Shown: positions 50,386-62,989 of the stretch, piece after piece | How positions within the stretch are numbered: the first letter of the stretch is position 1 | Layout of the letters: each line of letters starts with the position of its first letter | Origin: Druceiella hillmani | Lineage: Eukaryota > Arthropoda > Insecta > Lepidoptera > Hepialidae | DNA length: 64,000 nt | Direction of reading: 5' to 3' | NCBI GenBank assembly: GCA_039881145.1 | Contig: JAYKKI010000090.1 | Span: 8,420,501 to 8,484,500 of the forward strand | Position numbers and translations under genes: made by a program | Notes under the pieces: model-generated | Databases searched by the model: none | What the model saw: the letters and a program-made list of their open reading frames with translations, nothing else | Told to the model about the DNA's origin: nothing

Positions 50386-52260
50386 TGCCCCAAAGTTAGG
50401 GAACGAAACCATTTTATAAAAAAGAAAATAGGGTAATTTTCCTACATATGAAAAAAAGAATTTTGTTTAGTTTTCGCATTAGTGGAAAAGGTGTCGTTAA
50501 ATAGGTTTTCGAAGAATATGGGAGTTGGGTCATTAACACATTTCCCACGCATTTCCATAATCCTTTTACGAGTTTCATTTTGGGTTATTTTCTCTACATG
50601 TGAAGTGGAGGGGTTTTTTTATAAATTTTTATTCATTATATTTGTATTTTCCGATACAGTGATCTAATCACAAAATATTAGTGAAACTAAAGTGATATTT
50701 TTTATTACATTTACACCTTACCACCTCCTACCAGCTGAACCGCTATTTTTGAATAGCGGAAAAGTATAAATAAAATAATGGTAGTATACAAAACAATCAT
50801 AAAAGGATTATCATTACAGCTTAGTAGGCTTTACTAGTGTACTAGTAATAGTCGACCAACTTATGACATGTAGATGGGTCGGTTAAAAGTTCGTAGTAAC
50901 TCCATACAAATTATTTAAATTAACTTCTTACAGAATTTTACATTTTACAATCTATTTCTATTATGTATGTTGAAGATATGCTAAACAAAATATTTACATA
51001 TGTAAATGATGAGGAATTACATTTGTAAATAATACGACAGAAATACTATATATACATAAATGTTCATATTCGCCTAAGAGTGTACGGTAGAGTGTATGAA
51101 TTCGTAGCGCGATCTACACCGTATTACCAATTTTTTTTACAAATGGTGTGACATATAATCTTTAAGTTAATGACAAGGATAAAACATATTTCTTAACTAA
51201 GGAGACATTTATTGAGAAATTAAAATAAAACAAATAAATTAATCGAAATGTTTTTATTTCGTTTGTGGCTTAGGATACCAAGTGAAAAAGTAAATTATAA
51301 GAATTTGAAAATTATTTTTACTTTAATTTATTTTAAAAGGTTTCTAGAGACATTGTTCAAGAGGTCGAAAATACTTATCCCAAAGTAGTAGAACACATTT
51401 GGATCTAAATAGCCTTCGCGTTTAGTAGTTCACTCTACTACGACAACTCAATAACTCTTTGACACAAAATTAACATCCGCAAACAGTCAAATTATATTTT
51501 GGAAGCGCGGTGCATTATATTAAAACAATAATAATATATTTATACTTATACTAAATTAGTCACACTATACAAAATTTAATCATAATGACTTAATGTAATT
51601 CTTGATTTTATAAAAGACAAACGGAAATAATTTTCGTTTCTACAAAATTGTCCCATGTTAATACTCACCAAGTCATTTCTGTTTAACAAAATTAAAAACA
51701 ATATATTCTCACATCCTATCCTAATGAGGCACCGCTGACAAAATGCTACTTTTATATTGCGAGTCATTTCTGTATTTCGTTGTCGTGTGACGATTGTGGG
51801 TAAATTTTCATAATACACTTCCTATTATGCTAAACATAAGACAACTTCCATATTACGCTAAACATAAAATTTTTGCTTAATGCTATTCCAATTAACGTTC
51901 AGGAAATAAAACGAAACATCAGAATATGAGCTTATAAAATGATTTTTAATATTTTCGTAACTAGAATTTTTTTTTTATTTTCTTCATTAATTTACAAAGA
52001 GCGACTCTTCACATATATTTTAATTAAAGAAGTATAGTTTTTCGATATTTACTAAAAAATGTTCATTTAATTGAGATGGCTTTCTTCGCAAGAAAAACTG
52101 GTTAAGACAAATTATAATTACGTCAAAGATAAAGTAATTTTTTAATTTATATTAAGCATATTTCTATTCTTATTCTAGGTAAAAAGGAGTAAAAAGAAAA
52201 TAATTTCATCCAAAAAAAAGTAATTTTTCTTAATAATTTTCTAGCTCAAATTATTTTAAA
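50386..52260. other. No gene recognised; one short tandem duplication
   Basis: AT-rich. A block 'acttcctattatgctaaaca' at 51817 recurs at 51844 with small changes (period 27 bp). An 80-codon minus-strand open frame at 51576-51818 has no recognisable motif. Confidence 0.5.
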
Positions 52261-52261
52261 C

Positions 52262-53370
52262 GTAATGTATTTTCTTTATTTTTCTTTAAATTTGCTACCA
52301 TACGGGGGCGATCCAAAAAACGTAATATATTTTAATCGTAATATATTTTCTTTATTTTTCTTTAAATTTCCTACCATACGGGGGCGATCCAAAAAACGTA
52401 ATATATTTTAAACGTAATATATTTTCTTTATTTTTCTTTAAATTTGCTATAATATATATACGGGGGCGATCCAAAAAACGTAATATATTTTAAACGTAAT
52501 ATATTTTCTTTAAATTTGCTACCATATGGGGGCGATCCAAAAAACATAATATATTTTAAACGTAATATATTTTCTTTATTTTTCTTTAAATTTGCTACCA
52601 TACGGGGGCGATCCAAAAAACGTAATATATTTTAAACGTAATATATTTTCTTTATTTATCTTTAAATTTGCTACCATACGGGGGCGATCCAAAAAACGTA
52701 ATATATTTTAAACGTTATATATTTTCTTTATTTTTCTTTAAATTTGCTACCATACGGGGGCGATCCAAAAAACGTAATATATTTTAAACGTAATATATTT
52801 TCTTCATTTTTCTTTAAATTTGCTACCATACGGGGGCGATCCAAAAAACGTAATATATTTTGAAAGTAATATATTTTCTTTATTTTTCTTTAAATTTGCT
52901 ACCATACGGGGGCAATCCATAAAACGTAATATAATTTCTTTATTTTTCTTCAAATTTGCTACCATACGGGGGCAATCCATAAAACGTAATATATTTTAAA
53001 CGTAATATATTTTCTTTAAATTTGCTACCATACGGAGCAATCCAAAAAACGTAATATATTTTCTTTAAATTTGCTACCATACGGGGGCAATCCAAAAAAC
53101 ATATTATATTTTCTTTAAATTTGCTACCATACGGGGGCAATCCAAAAAACGTAATATATTTTCTTTATTTTTCTTTAAATTTGCTACCATACGGGGGCAA
53201 TCCAAAAAACGTAATATATTTTCTTTAAATTTGCTACCATACGGGGGCAATCCAAAAAACATAATATATTTTCTTTAAATTTGCTACCATACGGGGACAA
53301 TCCAAAAAACGTAATATATTTTCTTTATTTTTCTTTAAATTTGCTACCATACGGGGACGATCCAAAAAAT
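52262..53370. repeat. Minisatellite of 17 units with 76-, 60- and 50-bp length classes
   Basis: The marker 'gctaccatacgggggc' or a variant recurs with 'ctacc' at 52295, 52371, 52447 (variant), 52519, 52595, 52671, 52747, 52823, 52899, 52959, 53025, 53074, 53124, 53184, 53234, 53284 and 53344. Steps are mostly 76 in the left half, then 60, 66, 49-50 and 60 in the right half. Shorter units lack a second 'taatatattttaaac' copy (-16) and then also a 'tatttttctt' copy (-10). Left units mostly read 'gggggcgatcc', right units 'gggggcaatcc'. Open frames across the array are by-products, since the unit length is not a multiple of three. Confidence 0.97.
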
Positions 53371-54517
53371 GATAACAAAATCGATCGATTTGTATACATT
53401 GCGTAATAAAAAATGTAATTTTTTTTGTCATTTATTTTTACGCTAACGTTTAGAGCAATTTAAAGTGGAAGGATGATTATGACTCGGAGATTAAAACATA
53501 CTAATAGCTTCTTTGCAAAATTACAGGGCTCATATACTTAATCAACCTTTTCAAGACTTGAATCCAGATTTTAAGATTTATCGGTACATTTTTTAGATCG
53601 CGTTCGCAAAACTACAATATTATTTTAATGTCGGAAAAAAATGAATAATAAATCTGTCATGTTTATGAAATTTAATTACAAAATTGACCTCTCCCTTGTG
53701 TATTACAAAGCAACAATATAAATTTTAAAGTTTTATGTAATATAACTATTTTACAAATTGATCATCCGTGACACAGCGCCGCTTATCCTCCATCTTTTCT
53801 ACTTCCTTGTTTGTTACGTATTTACTGCTTAACTCCTTATGAGTCATTTCATTTATAGTATAAAACATTTTATGCAGTTCTATAATTGTCAGTAACAGCT
53901 GATGGTAATCCATCACATAATTTTTTAAACTGTAACTGTAAGTTATTTTATAGCAGCAAAACTGTGTTACCAAAAAATTAAAATAATTTTTAAAATTCAT
54001 AGTAAAGTTTTAATAAACAAAAATATTGTAACTTTATTTAATTCATCGTTGATATAGCGGGAAGTTCATATGTAGCATTTAGTGACTAGCTTTTTGCGCA
54101 TCGTTTACATCATGTTCCACTATATAATTAAAATTTTATCAAAAATAATAATTGTTTATAATAAAAAGCAACGGTTTTGGACCAAATATAGTAAAGGTTG
54201 GTGACGTTGGAATATTATTAATAGAAAACATACTATAAAAGTAACAAATCAATGTGTTATTTATTTTCTTTAAACTGCTAACACCCCTTAAAATATACTT
54301 TAAAAACGATAACAATTGCAGCAAATATATCGATGCAATGATAAACCTAGAAGAAACTGTAGTGCAGGCTGAATATAAATCATAAAAAATAATATTCCTC
54401 GAACTGTCAAGAAAATTAACAGAAACTATTCACAGCCATGCCTACCGATATCATTGGCGACGATAAATGGGTACTCTGCATGTATCCTCCTAATTTTGTC
54501 TTATTATTTTTATAAAG
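53371..54517. other. AT-rich stretch, nothing recognised
   Basis: Open frames at 53746-54000 (84 codons, minus) and 54139-54324 (61 codons, minus) have no recognisable domains. Confidence 0.5.
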
Positions 54518-55056
54518 TTCTGTACCTCAATAGGAAAAAAAGGAATCCTTAATGGATCACTTCGTTGTCTGTCTGTCAGTTGATATAGATGATTTTTTCT
54601 GAGGAACACGTGAAGATATGAAGTTGACATTAATAGAAACTATTAATTTCAACTTCATATCTTCACGTGTTCCTCAGTTTGCGATCCGTTGGAGTTGTAA
54701 AAAAATCAAGTTTTCAAGACAACGCGATCAAAAATACCCATAAAAATACGGCCAAACCTACTTTCCGTTGACCTAGAATCATAAAATTAGGCAAGAAGCA
54801 AGACCTCACAGTACAAGTAAAGAAAAATATTCGATAATCGCTAATTTATAGTTATATGATACAAATAATTTTTTTAAAATTATATTACGTAAAGAATTTT
54901 TGTTTCATTTTGCCTGTGAAAAACATACCAGGATATCTTCGTTTTTTTGCATATATTTTAATAACAATATTATGCACCATTAAATATTTATAAATGCGTA
55001 CATATACATGGAACCTTCGAAGTGAGAGCTCCACTCGTGCTAGATGGGTTTTTTAT
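54518..55056 (+). mobile_element. Nearly complete lepidopteran-type dispersed repeat
   Basis: The head is 'ttctgtacctcaataggaaa', 'ggaatccttaatggatcact' and 'tcgttgtctgtctgtcagt'. The core contains 'caacgcgatcaaaaatac' and 'ccgttgacctagaatcataa'. The tail 'catggaaccttcgaagtgag' and 'agctccactcgtgctagatg' ends in poly-T at 55049-55054. This order is that of a family very common in moth and butterfly genomes, usually found as non-coding units. No ORF is present. It contains the foldback at 54599-54677. Confidence 0.75.
54599..54677. repeat. 79-bp foldback (38-bp arms, 3-nt loop) inside the dispersed repeat
   Basis: Arms 54599-54636 and 54640-54677 are complementary at 37 of 38 positions around 'aaa'. 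The left arm ('ctgaggaacacgtgaagata...') is ordinary family sequence, also seen at 19270, so the right arm is the added inverted copy. Confidence 0.95.
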
Positions 55057-55904
55057 AAGTTCAAAAATATTATTATTTTTCAGATAACGTACAAAAGCTC
55101 GATAATAATTGTAGGTCACTAATCTGGAATTTGGATTCAACTAACATAAAATCGTGAGGCATTTAATAGAAAATTTTCCGTAGTCTAGAAGTAAACAACT
55201 TAAGATCTATTTAATAAAAATAATTGAATTGACTACCGGTGACAAATATGGCAATTAAGGGTCCAATAATTTTACGACCACACTGTTGTAAACTAATGTC
55301 TTAGAATATAAATACGTCCTTTTAATGAACGTATTAAATTTCAGAAAATATATTCACAATTTATTAATTTACTTTAAATAATAAAACCTGCAATAAAATA
55401 TAATCATGTTCATTTGGATATCTCCTATACCTTGTTCATATAGTTGTAAGAATCACGAATCTTTGAACTTAATGATTTTCAACTAAAAAACAGCTAAAGA
55501 TTTATATTCTAATTATTTTTGCCCTTCTAAAAATATTAAGTTAATTTTAAAATAAATACACGTAACTCAAAATATGGTAAAAATAATAAAAGTAAACTTT
55601 TTTGAGTAGACATAAATTTTATTACGAAACGTGAAATTGCCGTATTTCATTTTTAGTTGGTCGTTTACAATAAAATATAGCCAATATTTTACCACAGACC
55701 CAAGAGAATCCACCAGTAAAAAATTCATCGAAATTCCTTTGGCTACTCTTACGTGGTGCGTGAATAAATAAACAGAGTTACACACATTTCAAAAACAATT
55801 GTCTTCTGCTACATTTGTTATGTTACCACATAACAGGGGGGATGATATAGAATATGTTTTATAACGATGAAAATCTTGTTTGAAAATGAAAAATTACACC
55901 AGGT
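55057..55904. other. AT-rich stretch, nothing recognised
   Basis: No feature recognised. The open frame at 55567-55785 (72 codons, minus) has no motif. Confidence 0.5.
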
Positions 55905-56480
55905 GAATAAGGAAGAAGCAGTTAAAAGGAGCAAGGGGTCAACGTGATTTTTTAAATCCCTACTTACGCAATATAATAGAGGAAAAAGGATCACTTAGTT
56001 TAAACCTTAATTTAGGATACCTGTAATATTATAACTACAAAAATGTGTTTTTTTGTCCTTTTCTCACTTCACAGCCGAACAACCTATCGACGTGATTTTG
56101 TGTCCGGAGATAGTTGGCTTACGCAGAAATGACATAGTCTAGTTTTTGTGCCATGAAACCTCATTCCAAATAATATTATAACTTATATTATAAATGCGAC
56201 AGTTTGTTAATTTACAATTAGGGTAGTTTGTTTATTTGAAATTGACAAACTACCCTAATTGCAAATTAATAAAAGTAGTTGCAAGGTAGGGATATGATAT
56301 AGGCTATTTCTTATTAAGGGAAATCTCATAACTTTAGGAAAATTCTTATTTGAAACAAAAAAGTACACAATACGAATAATGAAGCAACGTCGTAACAAAG
56401 TAATGGATAGACGTGATTTATGAAACGCTGCATACACAATATAAGGTAGCAACAGAATCAATCACTTTAATTTCTAATTT
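55905..56480. repeat. RTE-like LINE end fragments, duplicated and foldback-bearing
   Basis: 'cctatcgacgtgattttgtg', 'ccggagatagttggct' and 'gacatagtctagtttttgtg' (56086-56151) match the usual end of lepidopteran RTE-like LINEs, where 'agatagttga' and 'gacatagg.ta.tttt' words occur. 'attataaatgcgacagtttg' (56188-56207) matches the frequent start of the same class. Flanking segments 55908-56010 and 56380-56480 are diverged copies of each other, sharing 'gaagcaac', 'acgtgattt', 'acgcaatataa' and 'tcactt..ttt'. A foldback (25-bp arms 56207-56231 and 56245-56269, one mismatch) lies inside. Confidence 0.65.
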
Positions 56481-59073
56481 AAAGAGAAATATCTCTATTG
56501 TCGTTGCCATTTGTTTTATAAAAAAGACTTAGCATTTAATTTCCTTTAATCATTTTAGTTGGCACTCCATGTTTTTAACTATAATCACGTGAGCAAAGTC
56601 GCAGGTAAAAGTTTCGGTTCTCCTTTTAGAGGTCTTTTATGGACACTTTAAATAAATATATGTTATTCTAGAAAGTTAACTTGAAATTTTTGTAGAAAAA
56701 AAAACAGGTCTCGCTGAGTTTCATTCGTTTACATATACTCGAAATTAAAATCAAAACTAACAAAAACTAAACGAGTTAATTCCAGCACTGCTTAAGAATT
56801 TACTTTCTAAATTAATTTACTAGGACAAATATGTGATATGCAATAAATAATCGAATAAATGGAATTAAATCAAAAGTAATCATAATGAGGCGGACTAATG
56901 ATTGTGTGTGTGTGTGAGTGCGTGCGTGCGAGCGAATAGAACAATGGACATTGAACATTCCGTAGCAAAATATGAAATTATCGATGTTGTTCATTCTGTA
57001 TCCAAATGTCATATTCAATTCACACGTCATACCCTTATGAGATACCCATAATTACAACTCTAACTAACCAGCATACTTATTGTTAGAAATTCACACCAAT
57101 AAAGTGTGAGTGGTGATTGTTTGAAATTTTGCTGTGCTGATTTCCGGGGAAATAATTGAGAATCGAGTGGGTCGGTGAGTGGACGTATGATAAAAACAAA
57201 GCTCGTAACTCTTTTCTATATATATATATATAACATAAGAACGAAATACCTCTATTTTACTCGTAATTCCTATTAGAGAGAAAGAGATAGAAGGTGAGAT
57301 GATCTCACTTTGGCCAAACAATAGAAAGAAAACAAGGTTAGAGACCTGTCGATAACAACATTTTCCTTAACAACATATTTATACACGCACCCTAGAGAGT
57401 ATGGATATGCGTTGCCGCACCGATGCTCCTCCATTGTTGTGGCTGACTCCTTGGAATTAAAATATTTAATTAAAATTACTATTAATTAAAGTTATTATTA
57501 GTTGCTATTGGCTTATGTCTAAGCTTACTTTTTACGTATTTATAATTAATCATTTATACCAATAGTGTAGAAATACATCGTCTATATTTTTATAATTTTT
57601 ATTATTATTAATTGTCCAAATAAGAAAAGAACAAGCGGATTCATTCCATATTGTTATGAATTTTTTAAACATGTATGTATTTCTCGAAAAATATTTAAAC
57701 CATATCAAATGTAGCAAGAATTTTAATTTCAATGTTTAAAATTTTGTTTATGACGGTTTTGTCAATATCTTCAATATTTTAATGAAAAGCAGTAGAAAAA
57801 CTTATTGCAATTTTTTATTCAATAAAATATAAAAAATAATAAATCAGCGCGTCTAAAGTTGTCCACTTAAATTCTATGAAAAAAATAATATAGGTGCAAT
57901 CATCAATCATTTCTTTAGGGAAACGTTGAAAATATACATTATATACAAGATGCTGTTAATGTCATATGGTGATAAATTATTGAACTTTTGTTTACACTGA
58001 TGTCAATTTTCGCGTGGAATTTCCCATAGCGTAAATATTCCAATCGATCAAAATTATGTACAATACCCTAATATGGTGTAGTGTGTCGTGTGAAAATATT
58101 TAAATGATGGTTGAAAACAATATACTCTTTAGTTTTTCAAAATTCTAATCTCATATTCACTCGTCACATAATGTCTTTCCAAACATGTAAACAAAGTGGG
58201 ATTTCTGTCATCATTAAGTGACTTTTTTTGCCCTATTACTATTCAAAATACTTTGTCAGTATAAAAAATGTAGATCAAACGAGAAATATCAATAACTTAT
58301 AGGAAACACAGAATAAAATACAACAATAAAAAAATATTTCCAAGAAATTATTCAAAATAAAAATCACAACTTGCTATTTACAGCATTTCGTAAAGATTTA
58401 ATGAAGTTTTAGTGTTAACTTAAATTATTTGAGCAGTTGATAAAAACAATCACGTTCCGCAGTTTCTGTCAGATATTCGTTTATTGAATCCCTTGAGTTA
58501 ATAATGATAGACATTCTCCGTATAAAAACACAATAAACTTTTTGGAATAATTTTTTATTAAACTATAGTAATCAACGTTTCTTTTTGAAATGCGCGAAAC
58601 CTTAAATGGTTATACCGCTCAAAGTTGGAAAAGCACAAATATTGTGTTCTGCTTCAGATATTTTTCATTTATTATTAGGAGAAAACATTTCAATTTCTTA
58701 GGAAAATGAAGAATACTACAGGAGAATACTAGGAGGATACTACATAGGTACACTCTTTAAAGTTTAACCTTGTGCTTTATTTATAGGAATGACAGCATGG
58801 GCGAATTGGAAATTGGAATCGTATAAACTGAAACGGAAAATTTATGGAAATTGATGATATCCGGGGTATCATGAACTGTCCTTCCATAGCACAACCACAG
58901 ATTATAATGACCTTTATTTTGTAATTGAGCAATTTTATAGGTTGCAGACATGTCCAAATTGAAAAATTAGAGGAGATTTAAATTTCGCAGTGGTAATTGA
59001 ACGTGAGGTTATGTGACAACCACACCGGGATGGAATAACGCACCCATGTTTATTTATCTATCGGTGTATCAAC
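56481..59073. other. No gene recognised; short GT-rich microsatellite
   Basis: A (GT)n/(GC)n patch at 56903-56933 and a short TA run at 57217-57233. Otherwise AT-rich with chance open frames of 60-76 codons. Confidence 0.5.
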
Positions 59074-59077
59074 ATAC

Positions 59078-59151
<74 letters not shown>
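59074..59151. repeat. (TA)n microsatellite, about 78 bp
   Basis: TA repeat with 'ca' interruptions, immediately beside the Helitron relic. Confidence 0.97.
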
Positions 59152-59154
<3 letters not shown>

Positions 59155-59164
59155 ACAGAGCGTA

Positions 59165-59870
59165 ATTAAGATTGGATAAAACTTTACCATTGATATCGTC
59201 GATAGAATAGTTCCTTGAAGCCATAATGGCTTTTGCAGTAAACCAAGAATTTAATGAAGAATTTAAGAGAGGGTAGAGGGCCGTAATCGCATATTGAATG
59301 TTATTGACAATGAAACGGAAATCAGAATCCTATAATGAAATTTGGGCCTCACGTATTTTGATGGTACCCTTTTACGATTGAAGTAAATTGTTAGTAAAAC
59401 AACTATTATCATCTTCGAATAGTTGGAAACGCATATTTAAAGTGAAAGATAAATTTTGAGTATACTATTATACATAAGAACGCTTGAGGTATGGGTTTAC
59501 ATCATCAGTATTGTAGCTCGTGGAATCACTCGTAACGTTGGATCGAAATCAGCGGCAAGAAGGACTGGTACACCACTCACAAATTATTTTTCCAGTAATT
59601 CCTTAATGTACGATCGAGTGCTTCCACTGAATCTTTGTGAGACATAATGCTTTTGCCTATCAATGAGCACTCATGTAATGTCAAGCAGGTTTATGTCAAG
59701 CAGGGTTTTCGGGATACTGACTGACTGCTATTAAACTTTCTGAGCGAAGTTTTCATAATGATAAATTAATTATAAAAGTCTTTCCAGTTCCACCAGATGC
59801 ACCCAAAAACATGTGTTTTCCGGACTTTGAACGATTGCTTGCAAATATATTTTTATAGCCGCAATTTGGA
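59165..59870 (-). pseudogene. Helitron Pif1-type helicase fragment
   Basis: On the minus strand the order of motifs matches the C-terminal helicase of Helitron RepHel proteins, which drive rolling-circle transposition. The Walker A loop 'FLGASGGTGKTFIINLSL' (GxxGxGKT at 59777-59803) is followed by 'MSHKDSVEALDRTLRNYW' (59592-59645, the TM.HK.ALEALDRTL block). Next is 'GVPVLLAADFDPTLRVIPRA' (59503-59571; family consensus GG...LLAGDFRQ.LPV.P.G), then 'LNMRFQLFEDDNS' (the NMR block near 59410), and further down 'WFTAKAIMASRN' (ERAILA..N). Stops after 'NLSL' and elsewhere, with several frameshifts, make it dead. No Rep nuclease domain and no Helitron termini were found in the window. Confidence 0.85.
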
Positions 59871-60002
59871 ACGAAATTTAATATTCTCCTAACTTATAGT
59901 CAGTGACTCCAATTCTTGTCTGTTGCATAACCTTTCTCTCACGTATTCTTTAACTTTATACGCATCATTATCATTTTGCAATAATAATATAATAATAATG
60001 TG

Positions 60003-60003
<1 letters not shown>
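59871..60003. other. Possible upstream part of the Helitron relic
   Basis: It precedes the helicase motifs in transcription sense. No recognisable family motif could be read. Confidence 0.25.

Positions 60004-60063
<60 letters not shown>
60004..60063. repeat. (TA)n microsatellite, about 60 bp
   Basis: TA repeat with one 'ca' interruption. Confidence 0.97.
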
Positions 60064-60067
<4 letters not shown>

Positions 60068-62989
60068 TAACATTAATCGTTTATCAGTCGTCTCTTTATT
60101 TCTCGAAAACCTATTTTTCTTCTAATTTTAATACGCCAGGCCTCTTATTAAATTCGGATTCATTTTATCTGATAAAATGCATCGCAAAACTTATCGAATA
60201 TTTCCGCACATTCGAAAAGGCAAAGGAAAAGACGAAACAATTCCTTTTACTCTAAACTGGTAGGGTGAAGGAAGTTTGGTGTTAAATTTTCTAGAACTTT
60301 ATAAAATTTATTCTCACCTTAAATAATATTCTTTAACATTAATAATTTGGCATGTTTCTGAGAGACTAAAATTTAGTGTTGAATTTTTTAGAAATTTCGC
60401 CAATTTTTCTAATATATTTACACTAAAACCTTTCGAAATTAATACTCTACACGACGGACAAAATGCTATCGAAATCCGTCTAACACAACTTAATTTATGG
60501 GCACAAAAGGACAGACATTGAATTTTATTTGCATAATATATAATATAGTTATATTTCAGATATATATATATTGAATATGCCAATATTTTCTTACACAAAC
60601 AGTTTAAATTTTTCTTAGTATATGTAATTATTCCGTTGTCCAACTATTAAAATGTGTCTGAGGAAGTAGCTCATTAAAATTAATTACCCTAAAGGCATTT
60701 GAAATTTATTGTAACGAATGGAAAAAATATACAAAATATCAATAATTCACGTCAATTTCGGTTTTGGGTTGAAAAAAGAATATTATCATTCCAAATTTAC
60801 AGTCTTGCCGTTCGGAGATAAGAGAAATGTGATAATTACAGTGCAGAGAGATTTATGCAGACATGTGTGCCTGTTTTTAAAGAAAGAAATCGCATTAAAA
60901 TTTATAGTTATTATCTCTGTAAAACAATTTTGGCAGAATTCTACCATCTGAGGAAGTATTCGACCTCAGAAAGCGCTTGGTGAGCCGTAAAAAAAGGTAT
61001 CTCATTTATGAGCGACCGTCTATATAAACACAATTTTCTGTGGTAGGGCGTAGTTCAGCTATATACGAAGCACCAAATCAGACTATATAAATATTATATT
61101 GAATGAGGCTGCTATCCCAATTAATATTTAATTCACTTATATACATTTAACGAACTCATTTGATCTCATTCCAGTCACATTGTGAATTAATTTTGTGTGC
61201 AACTGTTACTCATTCTAGCAAAGGTACGAAGAAGGAACGTGTATTATTTATGTAATACCTGCTGCACAAAAATTTAACATTTTGAACTATTCTCTTCATG
61301 TTGAATAAATTTTCCTGTACTAGTTGATATGGTTGTTGTAAAAAAGAGGATATAAATAATAATATTAATATGAAAGACAAACGTTTCTTATGAAATAATT
61401 TTGTAATAGTTTGTTTTAAAATACTGAGTTAATTTACGTAGCTAAATAAAACAAACAACTTTATTTTAAATTATGTGCCACGTTCACATTATGACACATA
61501 CATAAATAAACGATCAACCATCGACGATTGGATGAGTTTCGTACTTCATTTTTTTTTTATATTTTGTAAGGCCAGTGCAGTCCACACCAAAATCGCACAC
61601 ATTTTTTCCTTCTTTAATATTTGCAGTTCAATTCAATGTTGTTGCATGGATCTGCAAAACATTTAGTTTATTTAATAACTTAATATTATTTCGAGTTGTC
61701 TATTATAAACTATTCTTTATGTTGCTATTCAATAATAAATAATAATAATTACTATAATGCTATTCAATAATAAATTATGCCAGAACACCATACTATAAAA
61801 AGCAATTATTATAATCAAATAGAACAGAAAATAATTAATTTCTTTCCACAATCGCCACAAATTAGATTCTAAGTAAGAAATATGTAGGAAAACGAAGAGT
61901 TACGAGTTGAGTTTTTAGATTACTATTTGTTTTGGCATGTGTATGCAGTGTGTATTTAAGATATTATTGAAGTATGTATAACTGATTCCGCTCGAAACAT
62001 GTAACAAATACTTTGCGATCAGGACGTGTTCATGATATGAATCTCAAAGTATTGAATTTCATTTTTATTTTTTCCTACGGGTAAATTACTAGTGTATTGA
62101 CTTGCTAAGTTAATAAATTTGTGTTAATGCAATTATTTAGTTAATAATACTATTTGCAATAAATATTAGGTAGCTCGTAAATTAAATTTATGTCTTTAAC
62201 ATCGACGCATTAGACAAACAGCAAATAGTTGAACAAGAGTAACAAATTTCATAAACTGAACAATGGAAGACAAAAAAAATGTTATCCATAAATTTTTTCC
62301 TGTGAAATTCGAGTAGAGTTTTTACTATCAAGGTTTTTACACACTTAACCAAATAAAAATATATAAACGCGCATATAATTTTCATTGAACTGGTAAAAAA
62401 CATTATTATTAATTTTGGTTATTTTAAAACATTGCTTCATATTTCTTTCATTGATGTAAAAATTGAATTCTGAGATTCCTCATAAATATTGGATACAGTT
62501 TTTCGGAAAATTTTGGTTAAAAATCTAGCAACCCGGTTTCATAATTCTGATATTAACAGTTTTTAAGAGAGGTTGATATTTGGTGTGCATTGTGTGAATA
62601 TTTTACGCAATTCTTCTAGAACTACGTGAAATTCTAAAGGAAAAAGAGATTGCAAAAATTAATTTTTTTAAAGAAGTATTTTCAGTAACTATACTTTCTT
62701 TATCAAAAATTTCCATCTATACCTTAAGATGTGTTAAAGATTGTTTTATATTGGAATATATGCAGATTTATATGGTGAATAGCCATGACAGATTTAAAGT
62801 TTCTAGGTAAAAAAGTTTTGTAAGAAAAACGTATGTGATCAATTAAAAGACAGAAAGGTAATTGGGTGATATTAAAAGGCATCCGGTTTTCTATTCTTTT
62901 GAGGTACTGAACTCTAACAGAAATAAAAAAATAAAAGTTTTGAATTTAAAAGATAAATAGCTGAAGATGGTGTTGTTATCATCAGCATC
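60064..62989. other. No gene recognised
   Basis: Open frames at 60314-60643 (109 codons, minus) and 60718-60951 (77 codons, plus) lack recognisable domains. 'tgctattcaataataaat' occurs at 61719 and 61759. At 62870-62915 the minus strand reads 'gttcagtacctcaaaagaat', a possible head of the lepidopteran-type repeat. Confidence 0.45.

Noticed and set aside
52262..53370. CRISPR array
   Set aside because: Repeats are contiguous and vary in unit length with no unique spacers; in an insect genome this is a minisatellite.
52428..53431. Minus-strand open frames with repeated 'YGSKFKEN' peptides, suggestive of a repeat protein
   Set aside because: They follow the minisatellite, whose unit lengths (76 and 50 bp) are not multiples of three, so the peptide frame shifts from unit to unit.
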